Origin: Cyclobacterium xiamenense
GTDB lineage: Bacteria > Bacteroidota > Bacteroidia > Cytophagales > Cyclobacteriaceae
Length of the DNA: 64,000 nt
NCBI RefSeq assembly: GCF_009467825.1
Contig: NZ_WIOK01000007.1
Span: 141,860-205,859, forward strand
Direction of reading: 5' to 3'
Shown one piece after another: positions 35,627 to 44,564 of this stretch (position 1 is its first letter; each line of letters opens with the position of its first letter). A program made the position numbers and the translations under genes. A model generated the notes under the pieces. It saw only the letters and a program-made list of their open reading frames with translations. It did no database searches and was not told the origin of the DNA.

Positions 35627-36550
35627 ATGCAGCAGCTCAGCACCAGACATTTATTAGGTATAGAAAACCTCAGCCCGGCGGATATTGGGTTGATTTTTGA
35701 AACAGCAGACAACTTTAAAGCCGTACTCAACCGTCCCATCAAGAAAGTGCCCTCGTTGCGCGACATTACCATTGCCAATGTGTTTTTTGAAAATTCTACA
35801 CGAACCAAATTGTCCTTCGAGTTGGCCGAGAAAAGGCTTTCTGCCGATGTGGTGAATTTTGCATCGGGCAGCAGTTCCGTAAAAAAGGGGGAAACCCTGA
35901 TCGACACAGTGAATAACATTCTGGCCATGAAGGTGGACATGGTGGTCATGCGTCATTCCAGTCCCGGCGCTCCCCATTTTCTTTCCCGGCATATTCAGGC
36001 TAGCATTGTCAATGCCGGCGACGGTACCCACGAACACCCCACCCAGGCCCTGCTTGATGCCTTTTCTATCCGGGAGAAGCTCGGAGAGGTAGCCGGCAAG
36101 AAGGTAGCCATTATTGGCGATATCCTGCACTCGCGAGTTGCCCTGTCGAACATCTTCTGCCTGCAAAAACTAGGGGCGGAGGTGATGGTCTGTGGGCCGG
36201 CTACCTTGCTACCCAGGTACATTCGGGAGCTCGGCGTGCAGGTGGAGCACGACGTCTTCCGGGCACTCCAATGGTGCGATGTGGCCAACGTATTGCGGAT
36301 TCAACTGGAGCGGCAACAAATCAAGTATTTCCCTTCCCTAAGGGAATACTCCCTGTACTATGGGATCAATAAAAAATTACTAAACCGCCTGGATAAGGAA
36401 ATCGTTATCATGCATCCCGGCCCCATTAATCGGGGAGTGGAGCTCAACTCCGACGTGGCAGACTCCGAGCATTCCATCATCCTGCAGCAGGTAGAAAACG
36501 GCGTTGCCATTCGCATGGCCGTATTGTATTTGCTGGCCGGGCAAAAATAA
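35627..36550 (+). CDS. pyrB: Aspartate carbamoyltransferase catalytic subunit
   Basis: A 307-residue enzyme that joins carbamoyl phosphate and aspartate, the committed step of pyrimidine synthesis. Family motifs: FFENSTRTKLSFE (carbamoyl phosphate binding), RHSSPGAPHF, GDGTHEHPTQALLDAF and MHPGPINRGVE. Length matches PyrB. No pyrI regulatory subunit gene follows, so it may be the unregulated catalytic form, controlled instead through pyrR. Confidence 0.96.
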   Translation: MQQLSTRHLLGIENLSPADIGLIFETADNFKAVLNRPIKKVPSLRDITIANVFFENSTRTKLSFELAEKRLSADVVNFASGSSSVKKGETLIDTVNNILAMKVDMVVMRHSSPGAPHFLSRHIQASIVNAGDGTHEHPTQALLDAFSIREKLGEVAGKKVAIIGDILHSRVALSNIFCLQKLGAEVMVCGPATLLPRYIRELGVQVEHDVFRALQWCDVANVLRIQLERQQIKYFPSLREYSLYYGINKKLLNRLDKEIVIMHPGPINRGVELNSDVADSEHSIILQQVENGVAIRMAVLYLLAGQK

Positions 36551-36640
36551 CAGCGAGCGGGTAGTCCCGGACGCAGGACAGGGTCGCGTACCTTCTTGCG
36601 CTGTTTTTCGTAAATTGATCAAAAAAATAAACCAGAAGGC

Positions 36641-38008
36641 ATGATTTACAATTCCATCATCGAAACCATCGGAAACACCCCCTTGGTCCGGTTAAATACC
36701 TTGAATAAGGGGATTGCAGGAGAAATACTGGTGAAAGTCGAGTATTTTAATCCGGGTAATTCCATGAAAGACCGCATGGCCATAAAAATGGTGGAAGATG
36801 CCGAGAAGGAAGGGATTCTTAAGCCGGGAGGCACCATCATCGAAGGTACCAGCGGCAATACCGGAATGGGCCTGGCTCTGGCAGCGATTGCCAAAGGCTA
36901 TAAATGCATCTTTACCATGGCCGACAAGCAATCCCGCGAAAAGATTGATATTTTGAAGGCAGTGGGAGCGGAAGTGATCGTATGCCCGACGAATGTTGCC
37001 CCGGACGATCCTCGCTCGTATTATTCGGTTGCGAAAAAACTAAACAAGGATATCCCCAATTCGTTTTATCCCAATCAGTATGACAACCTTTCCAATTGGA
37101 AGGCCCATTACGAGACTACCGGGCCGGAAATCTGGCGGGATACCGAAGGGACCATCACGCACTTTGCTGCCGGGGTTGGAACCGGCGGTTCCATGTCCGG
37201 AACTTCCCGTTTTCTGAAAGAGCAAAAAGAGGGAATAGTGTCCGTTGGTATCGATACCTATGGCTCGGTATTTAAAAAATACAAGGAGACGGGGGAATTT
37301 GACCAAAACGAGGTGTATCCTTACCTGACAGAGGGGATAGGCGAAGATATTTTGCCCAAAAACGTCGATTTTTCCGTCATCGACCAATTCATAAAGGTCA
37401 CCGACAAAGACGCTGCCGTGATGACCCGCCGGCTTTCCCGGGAAGAGGGATTATTCGTGGGTTGGTCCTGCGGGTCGGCCGTTCACGGTGCTCTGGAATA
37501 TGCCCGAGCACACCTGGTAGCGGGGGATGTCATGGTCATCTTGCTGCCCGACCACGGTACCCGCTACCTGGGCAAGGTGTATAACGACGATTGGATGCGA
37601 AATCACGGCTTCCTGGAGGACAAGACCTACGGAACAGCCCGGGATATCGTGCTTGGCAGAAGCGATGCGTACCAACTGGTGGTTGTACACAAGTCGGATA
37701 CGATCAAAGATGCCATTGCCCTGATGAACGAGAAAAGCGTTTCCCAAATCCCGGTTATGGAGGAAGGTCAGGTGGTAGGAAGCCTGACGGACAATAAGTT
37801 GCTGCTGAAAATAATCGAAAACCCCGAACTCAAAGATGCCACCGTGGATCAGGTTATGGAGGACTCCATGCACTTTGTAGCCCTGGATAGTACATTGGAC
37901 GTACTTTCCTCCATGGTCGAAAAAGAAAAAGCCGTTTTGGTGCGGGATGAAGCGCATCGCGTTCACATCATTACCAAGCACGATATATTGGAAGCAATCA
38001 CCCGATAA
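36641..38008 (+). CDS. Cystathionine beta-synthase with C-terminal CBS pair
   Basis: A 455-residue PLP enzyme of the cysteine synthase/cystathionine beta-synthase family. The PLP lysine is K43 (FNPGNSMKDRMA), and the phosphate-binding loop SGNTGMGLA follows at about residues 70-78. After the ~330-residue catalytic domain comes a CBS domain pair (VVVHKSDTIKDAIALMNEKS and FVALDSTLDVLSSMV), which may bind SAM or adenine nucleotides. It probably makes cystathionine from serine and homocysteine, or cysteine; the exact reaction cannot be decided. No heme-binding N-terminus is present. Confidence 0.88.
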   Translation: MIYNSIIETIGNTPLVRLNTLNKGIAGEILVKVEYFNPGNSMKDRMAIKMVEDAEKEGILKPGGTIIEGTSGNTGMGLALAAIAKGYKCIFTMADKQSREKIDILKAVGAEVIVCPTNVAPDDPRSYYSVAKKLNKDIPNSFYPNQYDNLSNWKAHYETTGPEIWRDTEGTITHFAAGVGTGGSMSGTSRFLKEQKEGIVSVGIDTYGSVFKKYKETGEFDQNEVYPYLTEGIGEDILPKNVDFSVIDQFIKVTDKDAAVMTRRLSREEGLFVGWSCGSAVHGALEYARAHLVAGDVMVILLPDHGTRYLGKVYNDDWMRNHGFLEDKTYGTARDIVLGRSDAYQLVVVHKSDTIKDAIALMNEKSVSQIPVMEEGQVVGSLTDNKLLLKIIENPELKDATVDQVMEDSMHFVALDSTLDVLSSMVEKEKAVLVRDEAHRVHIITKHDILEAITR

Positions 38009-38039
38009 AGATACTATCTAACGCGACTTAGTTAAAAAA

Positions 38040-38704
38040 ATGGATAAAAACCACCTGGAGGCAATCATCGCAGATACGTTTGATTTTGACATCAAACAGG
38101 CATTTATACAAGGTTGGGAAACCTTCAAGAAAGTCAAGATCTATTCCGTTTCCTTTACCTTACTTAACTTATCCTGGCCATCCAGTTTTTTTTCATGGCC
38201 TATGCCCAGGATTTTCTATTTGTATTCTCCCTGTTTCTGGCGGGTCCGTTGTTTGCCGGATTCTACCTGGTGGCGAACAAAGTAAGTCTCAACGAACCCG
38301 TGATTTACCCGGATTTTTTCAAAGGATTTGGCTATTATATTCCCGTGATACTCGTGTGGATTGTCGGTCAGTTTTTGACCGTTTTGGGAATTTTGGCGTT
38401 GGTTATCCCAGGCATTTACCTAATGGTGGCCTATATGTTTGGGGTGCTGATCAGCATCTTTGCGGGATTGGATTTTTGGAATTCCCTGGAATACAGCCGG
38501 CGGATTATCCACAAGCAATGGGTGAAATTCTTCGTTTTCGGCTTGTTACTCGCCGTTTTGAATATTGCCGGGGCTTTGCTTTTTGGCATGGGATTGGTTG
38601 TGTCCGTTCCCGTCACCTACTATGCCATCTACCATGTATTTGAATCCATTACCCAACGCAAAGAAGTCCAGCAAGTTGGGGAAGATGACCGGCTTCCCGG
38701 CTAA
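38040..38704 (+). pseudogene. Predicted multi-span membrane protein gene with a 1-base frameshift
   Basis: The first frame (38040-38285) reads MDKNHLEAIIADTFDFDIK...TLLNL and then becomes non-membrane-like. The remaining, strongly hydrophobic part (FLFVFSLFLAGPLFAGFYLV and onward, with several membrane segments) continues in another frame to 38704. Losing one base near 38168-38171 explains this: restoring it gives NL-x-ILAIQFFFMAYAQDF without a break. The intact product would be about 220 residues with 4-5 membrane helices, family not recognised. Translation restart at the ATG at 38195 could still give a shorter protein. It could be a genuine pseudogene or an assembly error. Confidence 0.75.
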
Positions 38705-38849
38705 CTTCGGCTTCCCGGAGCTAGCCGAGTTGTAGCTGAAAAACAGCTTCATTTTCAACGGGTTAAATATAAAAATCTGCAATTTATGGTTACATTTAAG
38801 CGCTGTAGTTCGACAAAGGTCATCGGTACGTATAAAATGAACCATTTAT

Positions 38850-41417
38850 ATGAAATTCAACGCAAGAATTAAAGTAATACTGGGGTTCTTTCTGGCAATC
38901 TGCCTGATCGTAGGGGCCGGTGTACTAACCATTTACAGCGTCAAGCAACTGTTGGAATCGGTAGAATCCCTGGCCGAACCCAATGAGAAGCTGCGCAACC
39001 TCAATAAATTACTGGCAGATATCTACCAATTGGATAAGTCCAGAAGTGTTTTCTCTCAAAGTGAAAACGACTCCTCGGAGAATGTGAATTACTACCAGCA
39101 AATCCAGCAGGAGATTCAAGGACTGGAAGCGATGGTGGCCGACTCGGCCGAACTGAACCAGGTGAAGCGAATCAATTACAGCGTCAACGAACTGATGGTG
39201 GTCTACAAGGGCTTGGAAGAAGTCAAAAAAAGCTTATACAACCGGAATTTCAGCAAGGAGGCCCTCAACAATATCGAACGGAAAATAAAGCGGAAGGAAG
39301 AACTAAGCCGCCTGCAAAGTTTGGGAAAAATTCGGATTGGAATCAATTCCGGGCCTGTTTCGGAAAGTAAACCCAGCGAGGAAAAATCCGACAAAGCCAA
39401 CAGAGAACAAGTGTCAAATGGGTTACTTGCTGCCGGAGGCAAGCAGGACATGGAAAAAATCCTGGGTATGCTTCGCTTGAATTTGAACCGGGTCAACCCG
39501 GAAAATGCGCAGCCCCTCTCCGGATCCGACTCCATCATCTACGCCGTCCGGCAGATGGTACTCGACATCAATAATGAAGAGCAATTTCTCCGATCCAGAC
39601 TACGTGAACTCGAACAGGAACTCAACGAAAAAAACCGGTCGTTGATCATTAATATTCAGCACATCGTTGCATCGCTGCAGGATGAAGCCCTGCTCCAGTC
39701 CAAAGCCGAAAACGAATCGGCCTATGCGCTCACGTATAAGCTTTCGTTTCTTTTAGGGCTACTTATAGTTGTTGGTGTGATCGGTTCTTCCGGTTTTATT
39801 TTCAGTATTGTTCGGGAGATAAAAAAATCGGAAACCTACCAGGAGAAATTGGCAGAAGCTAAGCAAAGGTCGGATAATCTTGCCAGGACCAAGCAAGATT
39901 TCCTGGCCAGTATGAGTCACGAAATCCGCAATCCCCTACACGTGATTCAGGGGTACAACGACGCCTTGTCCAAGACGCCATTGGATTCCGATCAGCAGGA
40001 ATTTGTGAAAATGATTCACTTTGCCTCAGGAACCCTCTTGGGTATCGTCAACGATATCCTGGATTTCTCCAAGCTTGAAGCCGGAAAGATCAAAATCGAA
40101 AAAGGGATCATCGATCCCTTGCCTTTCTTCAAAAACCAGCATTCGTTTTTCCGGCAAAAGGCGCTGGAGAAAGGAATTGCCCTGGATTTTTCCATCTTGC
40201 TTCCCAGAGGCACCTTTTTTCTTGGAGATGAGCTACGAATCAATCAAGTCCTCACGAACTTACTTTCCAACGCCATTAAATTTACCGATTCCGGAAAGGT
40301 ACTGCTTCGGGTCTATTTTGAGAAAAAGAACAGTCGCCTCGTGTTGCAGGTATGCGATACCGGAACCGGCATGTCGCAGCACTTGCAGCAAAACCTGTTC
40401 AAAGAGTTTAGTCAGGGTGATGGAAGTATTTCCCGAAAGTACGGGGGAACCGGGTTGGGGCTCGCCATTGTGAAGCGACTCGTTGATCTGCAGGAAGGGA
40501 AAATCGATGTTATCAGTAAACCGGGAACGGGAAGCCAATTTATCGTTTCTTTGCCGACCACCCTACTTGATAAAAAGGAGGAAATCGAGATTCCCCGGGT
40601 TCAACTGGACCGGATGGAGGGCCTGCGTATCCTGCTGGTCGATGACGATGAGATGGGGTTGAAATTTGCCAGCTTGCTGCTGCGAAATAGCGGAGCGGAG
40701 GTGATCGCCTATACCGGGGGATTGGAGTTTGAAGAAAATTTTGTAGAAGCGGATTTTGACCTGGCCCTTCTGGACATCCAAATGCCCGAAGTGGACGGCT
40801 ATCAGGTGCTCGGCAGGATCAAGGGTATTCCGAAGTATCGTAACATGCCGGTTCTTGCGATGACGGCTAATGTGTTTGCCAGGGAGAGAGAAAGCCTGGT
40901 AAAGGAAGGCTTCGAAGGGGTTTTGTTGAAACCATTCAACGAGTCGCAGCTGATTGAAAAAATCACCGCTTGTCTGCGGCAAACCCAGGCCCCCAGGCAA
41001 AAAGAAGTGGTACAGGTGGAAGCAGGGCCTGCTGCTCCAAACCCGTATCGAATCGAAGGAACCGAGGAAAAGGGAGGTTACGATCTCTCGGACATCAAAA
41101 AGTTCTGCATGGGGGACGAGGATTTGTTTAAAGATATCCTGGAAGGGTTTTATACCCAGACTGGATTGGATTTGATTCGGATCAACAAGGCGGTGGACGA
41201 AGGCGATTACGAGAAAATTCAGGCCATCGCGCACCAGCTATCCAGCAGGCTTGGGCAGCTAAAGATCAAGGAAAGAAGCATTGCGAAGGCCATCGAATCC
41301 GAGTTAAAAATCGGAAAGACAGAGAAGATTCAGGAGCTGGTCTGGGAGTTAACAGAAAAAATCAACGACTTGCTGGAAGACCTGGCGGAGCGATTTGGCT
41401 ACGCCCTTGCGGATTAA
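38850..41417 (+). CDS. Hybrid sensor histidine kinase/response regulator with Hpt domain
   Basis: An 855-residue membrane kinase. An N-terminal helix (about 9-30) and a second helix (about 296-318) enclose a long helical sensor region. HisKA carries SHEIRNPLHVI with H357. The HATPase domain has NLLSNAIKFTDSG, a DTGTGM G-motif and YGGTGLGLAIV. A REC domain follows (VDDDEMG; phospho-acceptor D642 in LLDIQMPEVDG). The last ~100 residues form an Hpt domain with H795 in AIAHQLSSRLGQL. The signal sensed is unknown. The convergent sigma-54 regulator gene at 41414 is the probable partner. Confidence 0.92.
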   Translation: MKFNARIKVILGFFLAICLIVGAGVLTIYSVKQLLESVESLAEPNEKLRNLNKLLADIYQLDKSRSVFSQSENDSSENVNYYQQIQQEIQGLEAMVADSAELNQVKRINYSVNELMVVYKGLEEVKKSLYNRNFSKEALNNIERKIKRKEELSRLQSLGKIRIGINSGPVSESKPSEEKSDKANREQVSNGLLAAGGKQDMEKILGMLRLNLNRVNPENAQPLSGSDSIIYAVRQMVLDINNEEQFLRSRLRELEQELNEKNRSLIINIQHIVASLQDEALLQSKAENESAYALTYKLSFLLGLLIVVGVIGSSGFIFSIVREIKKSETYQEKLAEAKQRSDNLARTKQDFLASMSHEIRNPLHVIQGYNDALSKTPLDSDQQEFVKMIHFASGTLLGIVNDILDFSKLEAGKIKIEKGIIDPLPFFKNQHSFFRQKALEKGIALDFSILLPRGTFFLGDELRINQVLTNLLSNAIKFTDSGKVLLRVYFEKKNSRLVLQVCDTGTGMSQHLQQNLFKEFSQGDGSISRKYGGTGLGLAIVKRLVDLQEGKIDVISKPGTGSQFIVSLPTTLLDKKEEIEIPRVQLDRMEGLRILLVDDDEMGLKFASLLLRNSGAEVIAYTGGLEFEENFVEADFDLALLDIQMPEVDGYQVLGRIKGIPKYRNMPVLAMTANVFARERESLVKEGFEGVLLKPFNESQLIEKITACLRQTQAPRQKEVVQVEAGPAAPNPYRIEGTEEKGGYDLSDIKKFCMGDEDLFKDILEGFYTQTGLDLIRINKAVDEGDYEKIQAIAHQLSSRLGQLKIKERSIAKAIESELKIGKTEKIQELVWELTEKINDLLEDLAERFGYALAD

Positions 41418-42778
41418 TCCAACCCGTATTTCTCCAATTTATTGTACAGGGTTTTTCGATCCATATTGAGCATTTTTGCCGTCTTTGACTTATTAAATTT
41501 CATTTCCTCCAGCGTTTTGAGGATCAGGGACTTTTCCTGTTCTTCGAAGGAGAACTTCAAGTCGGTGGCCGAATGGATGTCTTTGGTGGGGAGGTCTTCC
41601 CGGTCCAATAATTCGGAAGGAATCACCTCTTTTTGTACCTCTCCTTCACCCGTAAGCAAGACGGCCCTTCGAATGATGTTTTTGAGTTCCCGGAGATTAC
41701 CTGGCCAGTGGTATTCCCCAAATATTTTTTCCACTTCCGGACTGAATCCAGTCACGTTACGCTCCAGGCTCTCGTTGCTTTTTTCCAGAAAAAGCCTGGC
41801 AAAAAACGGAAGGTCTTCCCTTCTTTCGCGAAGCGGCTGCGCTGTAATGCTGAATTCATTAAGCCGGTGAAAGAGGTCCTCCCGGAATTGCCCCGATTTG
41901 GCCAGTTCCTGTAGGTCTTCGTTGGTTGCTGCGATGATGCGTACATCGACTGAGATGTCTCTATTACCGCCGATTTTGCGTATTTGGCGTTCCTGTATTG
42001 CGCGAAGTAGTTTGATTTGAATTTCGTAGCTTAGGTTTCCAATCTCATCCAAAAAAATCGTGCCCCCGTTTGCGTTCTCGAAATGTCCGGTCTTGTGATC
42101 AATGGCCCCGGTAAAGGCACCTTTTACGTGACCGAACAATTCACTTCCTGCTAGTTCCCGGGAAAGGGCACCACAATCCACCGCCACAAAAGGGCCCTTG
42201 GCTCGTTTCGATTTCTGGTGGATTCGTTTGGAAATGTACTCTTTTCCGGTGCCACTTTCGCCCAGCACGATGATGCTCAAATCGGTGGGCGCGACCAACT
42301 CGATGTGTTTCTCGATTTGTAAGGCGCCGCTACTGTTCCCAATCTGATAGCTTAGGTCCACGGCGTCGGTCCGGGCAGGCGCAGGTCTATTCGGTGAAAC
42401 CGGGTCAGGCCGTTTGGTTTCCTTTTTTAATGCTTGTCTTACCGTAAGCAGTAGCTCATCCGGGTTGATGGGTTTGGTGATGTACTCAAACGCCCCCATT
42501 TTCATCGATTTTACCGCGGTGCGGATGTCCGAATAGTTGGTGATCAGTATGACCGGTGTGTCTGGGTAATTACCTATTACCTGATCCAGTACCTCCATTC
42601 CGGTGCCATCCGGAAGCCGGTAATCGGTGATGATCAGATCGGCCTTGTTTTTTTCGAATGCTTGTAAGCCCTCCGCCACTTTCGTGCAGCTGTTTATTTC
42701 ATAGCCGTTTTTCTCCAAAAAATTTTTGATAATTTTTGAATAGGTGAGGTCATCTTCGATCAAAAGGATTTTTGCCAT
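41414..42778 (-). CDS. Sigma-54-dependent response regulator (NtrC/AtoC type)
   Basis: A 454-residue regulator. The receiver domain has D52 in IITDYRLPDG. The AAA+ domain contains GESGTGKE (Walker A) and GAFTGA, the sigma-54 contact loop, and ends with WPGNLREL. The C-terminal Fis-type helix-turn-helix reads KSKTAKMLNMDRKTLYNKL. Its stop overlaps that of the hybrid kinase by 4 bases in convergent orientation, which suggests a phosphorelay pair. Target promoters are not in view. Confidence 0.95.
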   Translation of the reverse strand: MAKILLIEDDLTYSKIIKNFLEKNGYEINSCTKVAEGLQAFEKNKADLIITDYRLPDGTGMEVLDQVIGNYPDTPVILITNYSDIRTAVKSMKMGAFEYITKPINPDELLLTVRQALKKETKRPDPVSPNRPAPARTDAVDLSYQIGNSSGALQIEKHIELVAPTDLSIIVLGESGTGKEYISKRIHQKSKRAKGPFVAVDCGALSRELAGSELFGHVKGAFTGAIDHKTGHFENANGGTIFLDEIGNLSYEIQIKLLRAIQERQIRKIGGNRDISVDVRIIAATNEDLQELAKSGQFREDLFHRLNEFSITAQPLRERREDLPFFARLFLEKSNESLERNVTGFSPEVEKIFGEYHWPGNLRELKNIIRRAVLLTGEGEVQKEVIPSELLDREDLPTKDIHSATDLKFSFEEQEKSLILKTLEEMKFNKSKTAKMLNMDRKTLYNKLEKYGLD

Positions 42779-42875
42779 GGGTAGTCAGCCAAATATGGAT
42801 AAATATAAAGGAAAAGCACCGACTTCGCAATCAGTGCTTTCTGGTAATCGTTGGCTTAGCTGTATTTCGTGTCAA

Positions 42876-43226
42876 TTACTGATTGATGATCATTCCGTCT
42901 TTGTTGTACACTACCATGATATTGAAGTTATCACTGTCCAGAAACCATACGTCGTAGTAGTTATCGTTTTTCTGAGATATTTTTCGTACGGCCGTAATTT
43001 TGAGGTCGTTGATAAGGCTGTCGGTCTGAATCACATTTTTTACGGAGGCCGGCAGATCTTCTGCAGCGATGGTCAGCGTATCCGCTTTACTGGCTAAGTA
43101 TACGGATTCCATGCCTTTTTGGTTGCTGGTAGGTCTGTTCGTTTTCAGCAAGCCGCTGAGCAGAACCAAGATAACCACCACCGGTACCGACAGTAGGCCA
43201 ATCCGAAAAATTACTTGCTGCTTCAT
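42876..43226 (-). CDS. Small exported hypothetical protein
   Basis: A 116-residue protein with one N-terminal membrane segment (IGLLSVPVVVILVLLSGLL, residues 9-27) and a soluble part whose DLPASVKNVIQTDSLIN...NYYDVWFLDSDNFNIMV resembles a small PepSY-like alpha/beta domain. Function unknown. A weak hairpin (42812-42840) beyond the stop may end the transcript. Confidence 0.6.
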   Translation of the reverse strand: MKQQVIFRIGLLSVPVVVILVLLSGLLKTNRPTSNQKGMESVYLASKADTLTIAAEDLPASVKNVIQTDSLINDLKITAVRKISQKNDNYYDVWFLDSDNFNIMVVYNKDGMIINQ

Positions 43227-43348
43227 GGTTTATTTTTTCTTAGGAATGGGTATGCAGGAATTGTGCCATTTTCTATTTCACCCCCTCCGAAGCGGGTAGG
43301 GTATACAGCTGTGTAATAACTACCCATGTTGATGCAGTCCTGTACCCG

Positions 43349-43378
43349 TTGTGCCTACAGAAATCTTTTGTATCTTTG
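43349..43378 (+). promoter_or_regulatory. Promoter with -33 TTG and -7 TATCTTTG
   Basis: TTG (43349-43351) and TATCTTTG (43371-43378) are separated by 19 bases, the Bacteroidota spacing. A perfect terminator-like hairpin follows only ~40 bases further on, so the expected transcript is very short. Confidence 0.6.
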
Positions 43379-43416
43379 TCCCAGTTTAAATAAATGTTAA
43401 CTCTTCGCTTGCAGAT

Positions 43417-43447
43417 CCCCGGATGCGTGAATCCGGGGGTTTTATTT
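43417..43447 (+). terminator. Intrinsic terminator in the murI upstream region
   Basis: CCCCGGAT (43417-43424) pairs with ATCCGGGG (43431-43438) across a 6-base loop, then G and a T-rich tract. It lies ~160 bases before murI and ~40 after the promoter at 43349-43378, so it can end a short RNA or attenuate murI. A 19-codon frame (43394-43453) runs through it. Confidence 0.7.
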
Positions 43448-43606
43448 CAATGAGGGAATTTTTAAAATGAAATTGAACCTGGATTCCCTAACAAAAGAAA
43501 AGGCAACCTGAAATCCGGGTATTTTTCGTCGAAGGGAGGGAATCCCGGCCGTTTTGTTTCATAATAATTCTGCTTGGACTAGCGTTAACGAATTTGCATG
43601 TAGGCA

Positions 43607-44422
43607 ATGGGCACAAAAGCACAGGCACCGATAGGGATTTTTGATAGTGGCATCGGGGGGTTGACCGTAGCCCGGGAGGTGAAAAAGATCCTTCCCGACG
43701 AACAACTCATTTACTTTGGCGACACCGCCCACTTGCCCTACGGAGACAAAAGTACGGCTGCCATTCAAGCCTACTCCGTAAAGATCGCGGACGTGCTGTT
43801 GCAGCAAAACTGTAAATTGATCCTTATTGCCTGCAATTCGGCTTCTGCAGCCGCCTACGAACTGGTCAAAGCCTACGTGGCGTCAAAAGCACACGTGGTG
43901 AACGTGATCGATCCGGTCGTGGACTACCTCCGGGAAAACCATGCAGGACAGAAAGTGGGGCTTATTGGTACCAAACAAACCGTAGGTTCGGGGGTATACC
44001 TGCAAAAAATCAACGCCCTGAATGCCGGCATACAACTCAAATCCCTGGCAACTCCCTTGCTGGCACCCATGATCGAAGAAGGCTTTCACCTGGAAAAAAT
44101 TAGCAAAGAAATTGTCGCCTCCTACCTTTCTCAGGAGGTCCTGGCGGATATCGAAGCCCTGGTTTTGGGTTGCACCCATTACCCGTTGATCAAGAAGCAA
44201 ATCCGGGAATATTATGACGGAAAGGTAGACCTGATCGATGCATCGGAAACGGTCGCAAAATCGGTGGCGGCTTTTCTGGGCTACCATCAGCTCCTGGCAA
44301 AATCCCAATCCGGCTCCGATGACCGGTTTTTGGTGTCCGATTACACGGTGTCCTTTGAGGAGACGACCAAACTATTCTTTGGCAAACAAATCCGATTGCA
44401 AAAATATCCGCTATGGGAGTAG
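43607..44422 (+). CDS. murI: Glutamate racemase
   Basis: A 271-residue enzyme converting L- to D-glutamate for peptidoglycan. The motif GIFDSGIGGLTV is at residues 10-21, and the two catalytic cysteines lie in ACNSAS and LGCTHYPL. Length matches the family. The start at 43607 gives the usual N-terminus. It follows a ~380-base upstream region with a promoter and a terminator-like hairpin. Confidence 0.95.
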   Translation: MGTKAQAPIGIFDSGIGGLTVAREVKKILPDEQLIYFGDTAHLPYGDKSTAAIQAYSVKIADVLLQQNCKLILIACNSASAAAYELVKAYVASKAHVVNVIDPVVDYLRENHAGQKVGLIGTKQTVGSGVYLQKINALNAGIQLKSLATPLLAPMIEEGFHLEKISKEIVASYLSQEVLADIEALVLGCTHYPLIKKQIREYYDGKVDLIDASETVAKSVAAFLGYHQLLAKSQSGSDDRFLVSDYTVSFEETTKLFFGKQIRLQKYPLWE

Positions 44423-44529
44423 TTTTTTCCCGAAAAATTGCGTTTTTCACCTTGGCGATACGCGTGCTATTTTTATATTTTTTTAATTAAGTTTGGTAGC
44501 ATTCGGAATTTTATTCCTAAAAAAAGGAT

Positions 44530-44537
44530 TAACTTTG
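44530..44537 (+). promoter_or_regulatory. Candidate -7 element upstream of the purF-like gene
   Basis: TAACTTTG matches TAnnTTTG and lies 27 bases before the start codon at 44565. No -33 box at the usual spacing. Confidence 0.5.
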
Positions 44538-44564
44538 TTCTTTCATTCACGCCGCCAGTAGACT

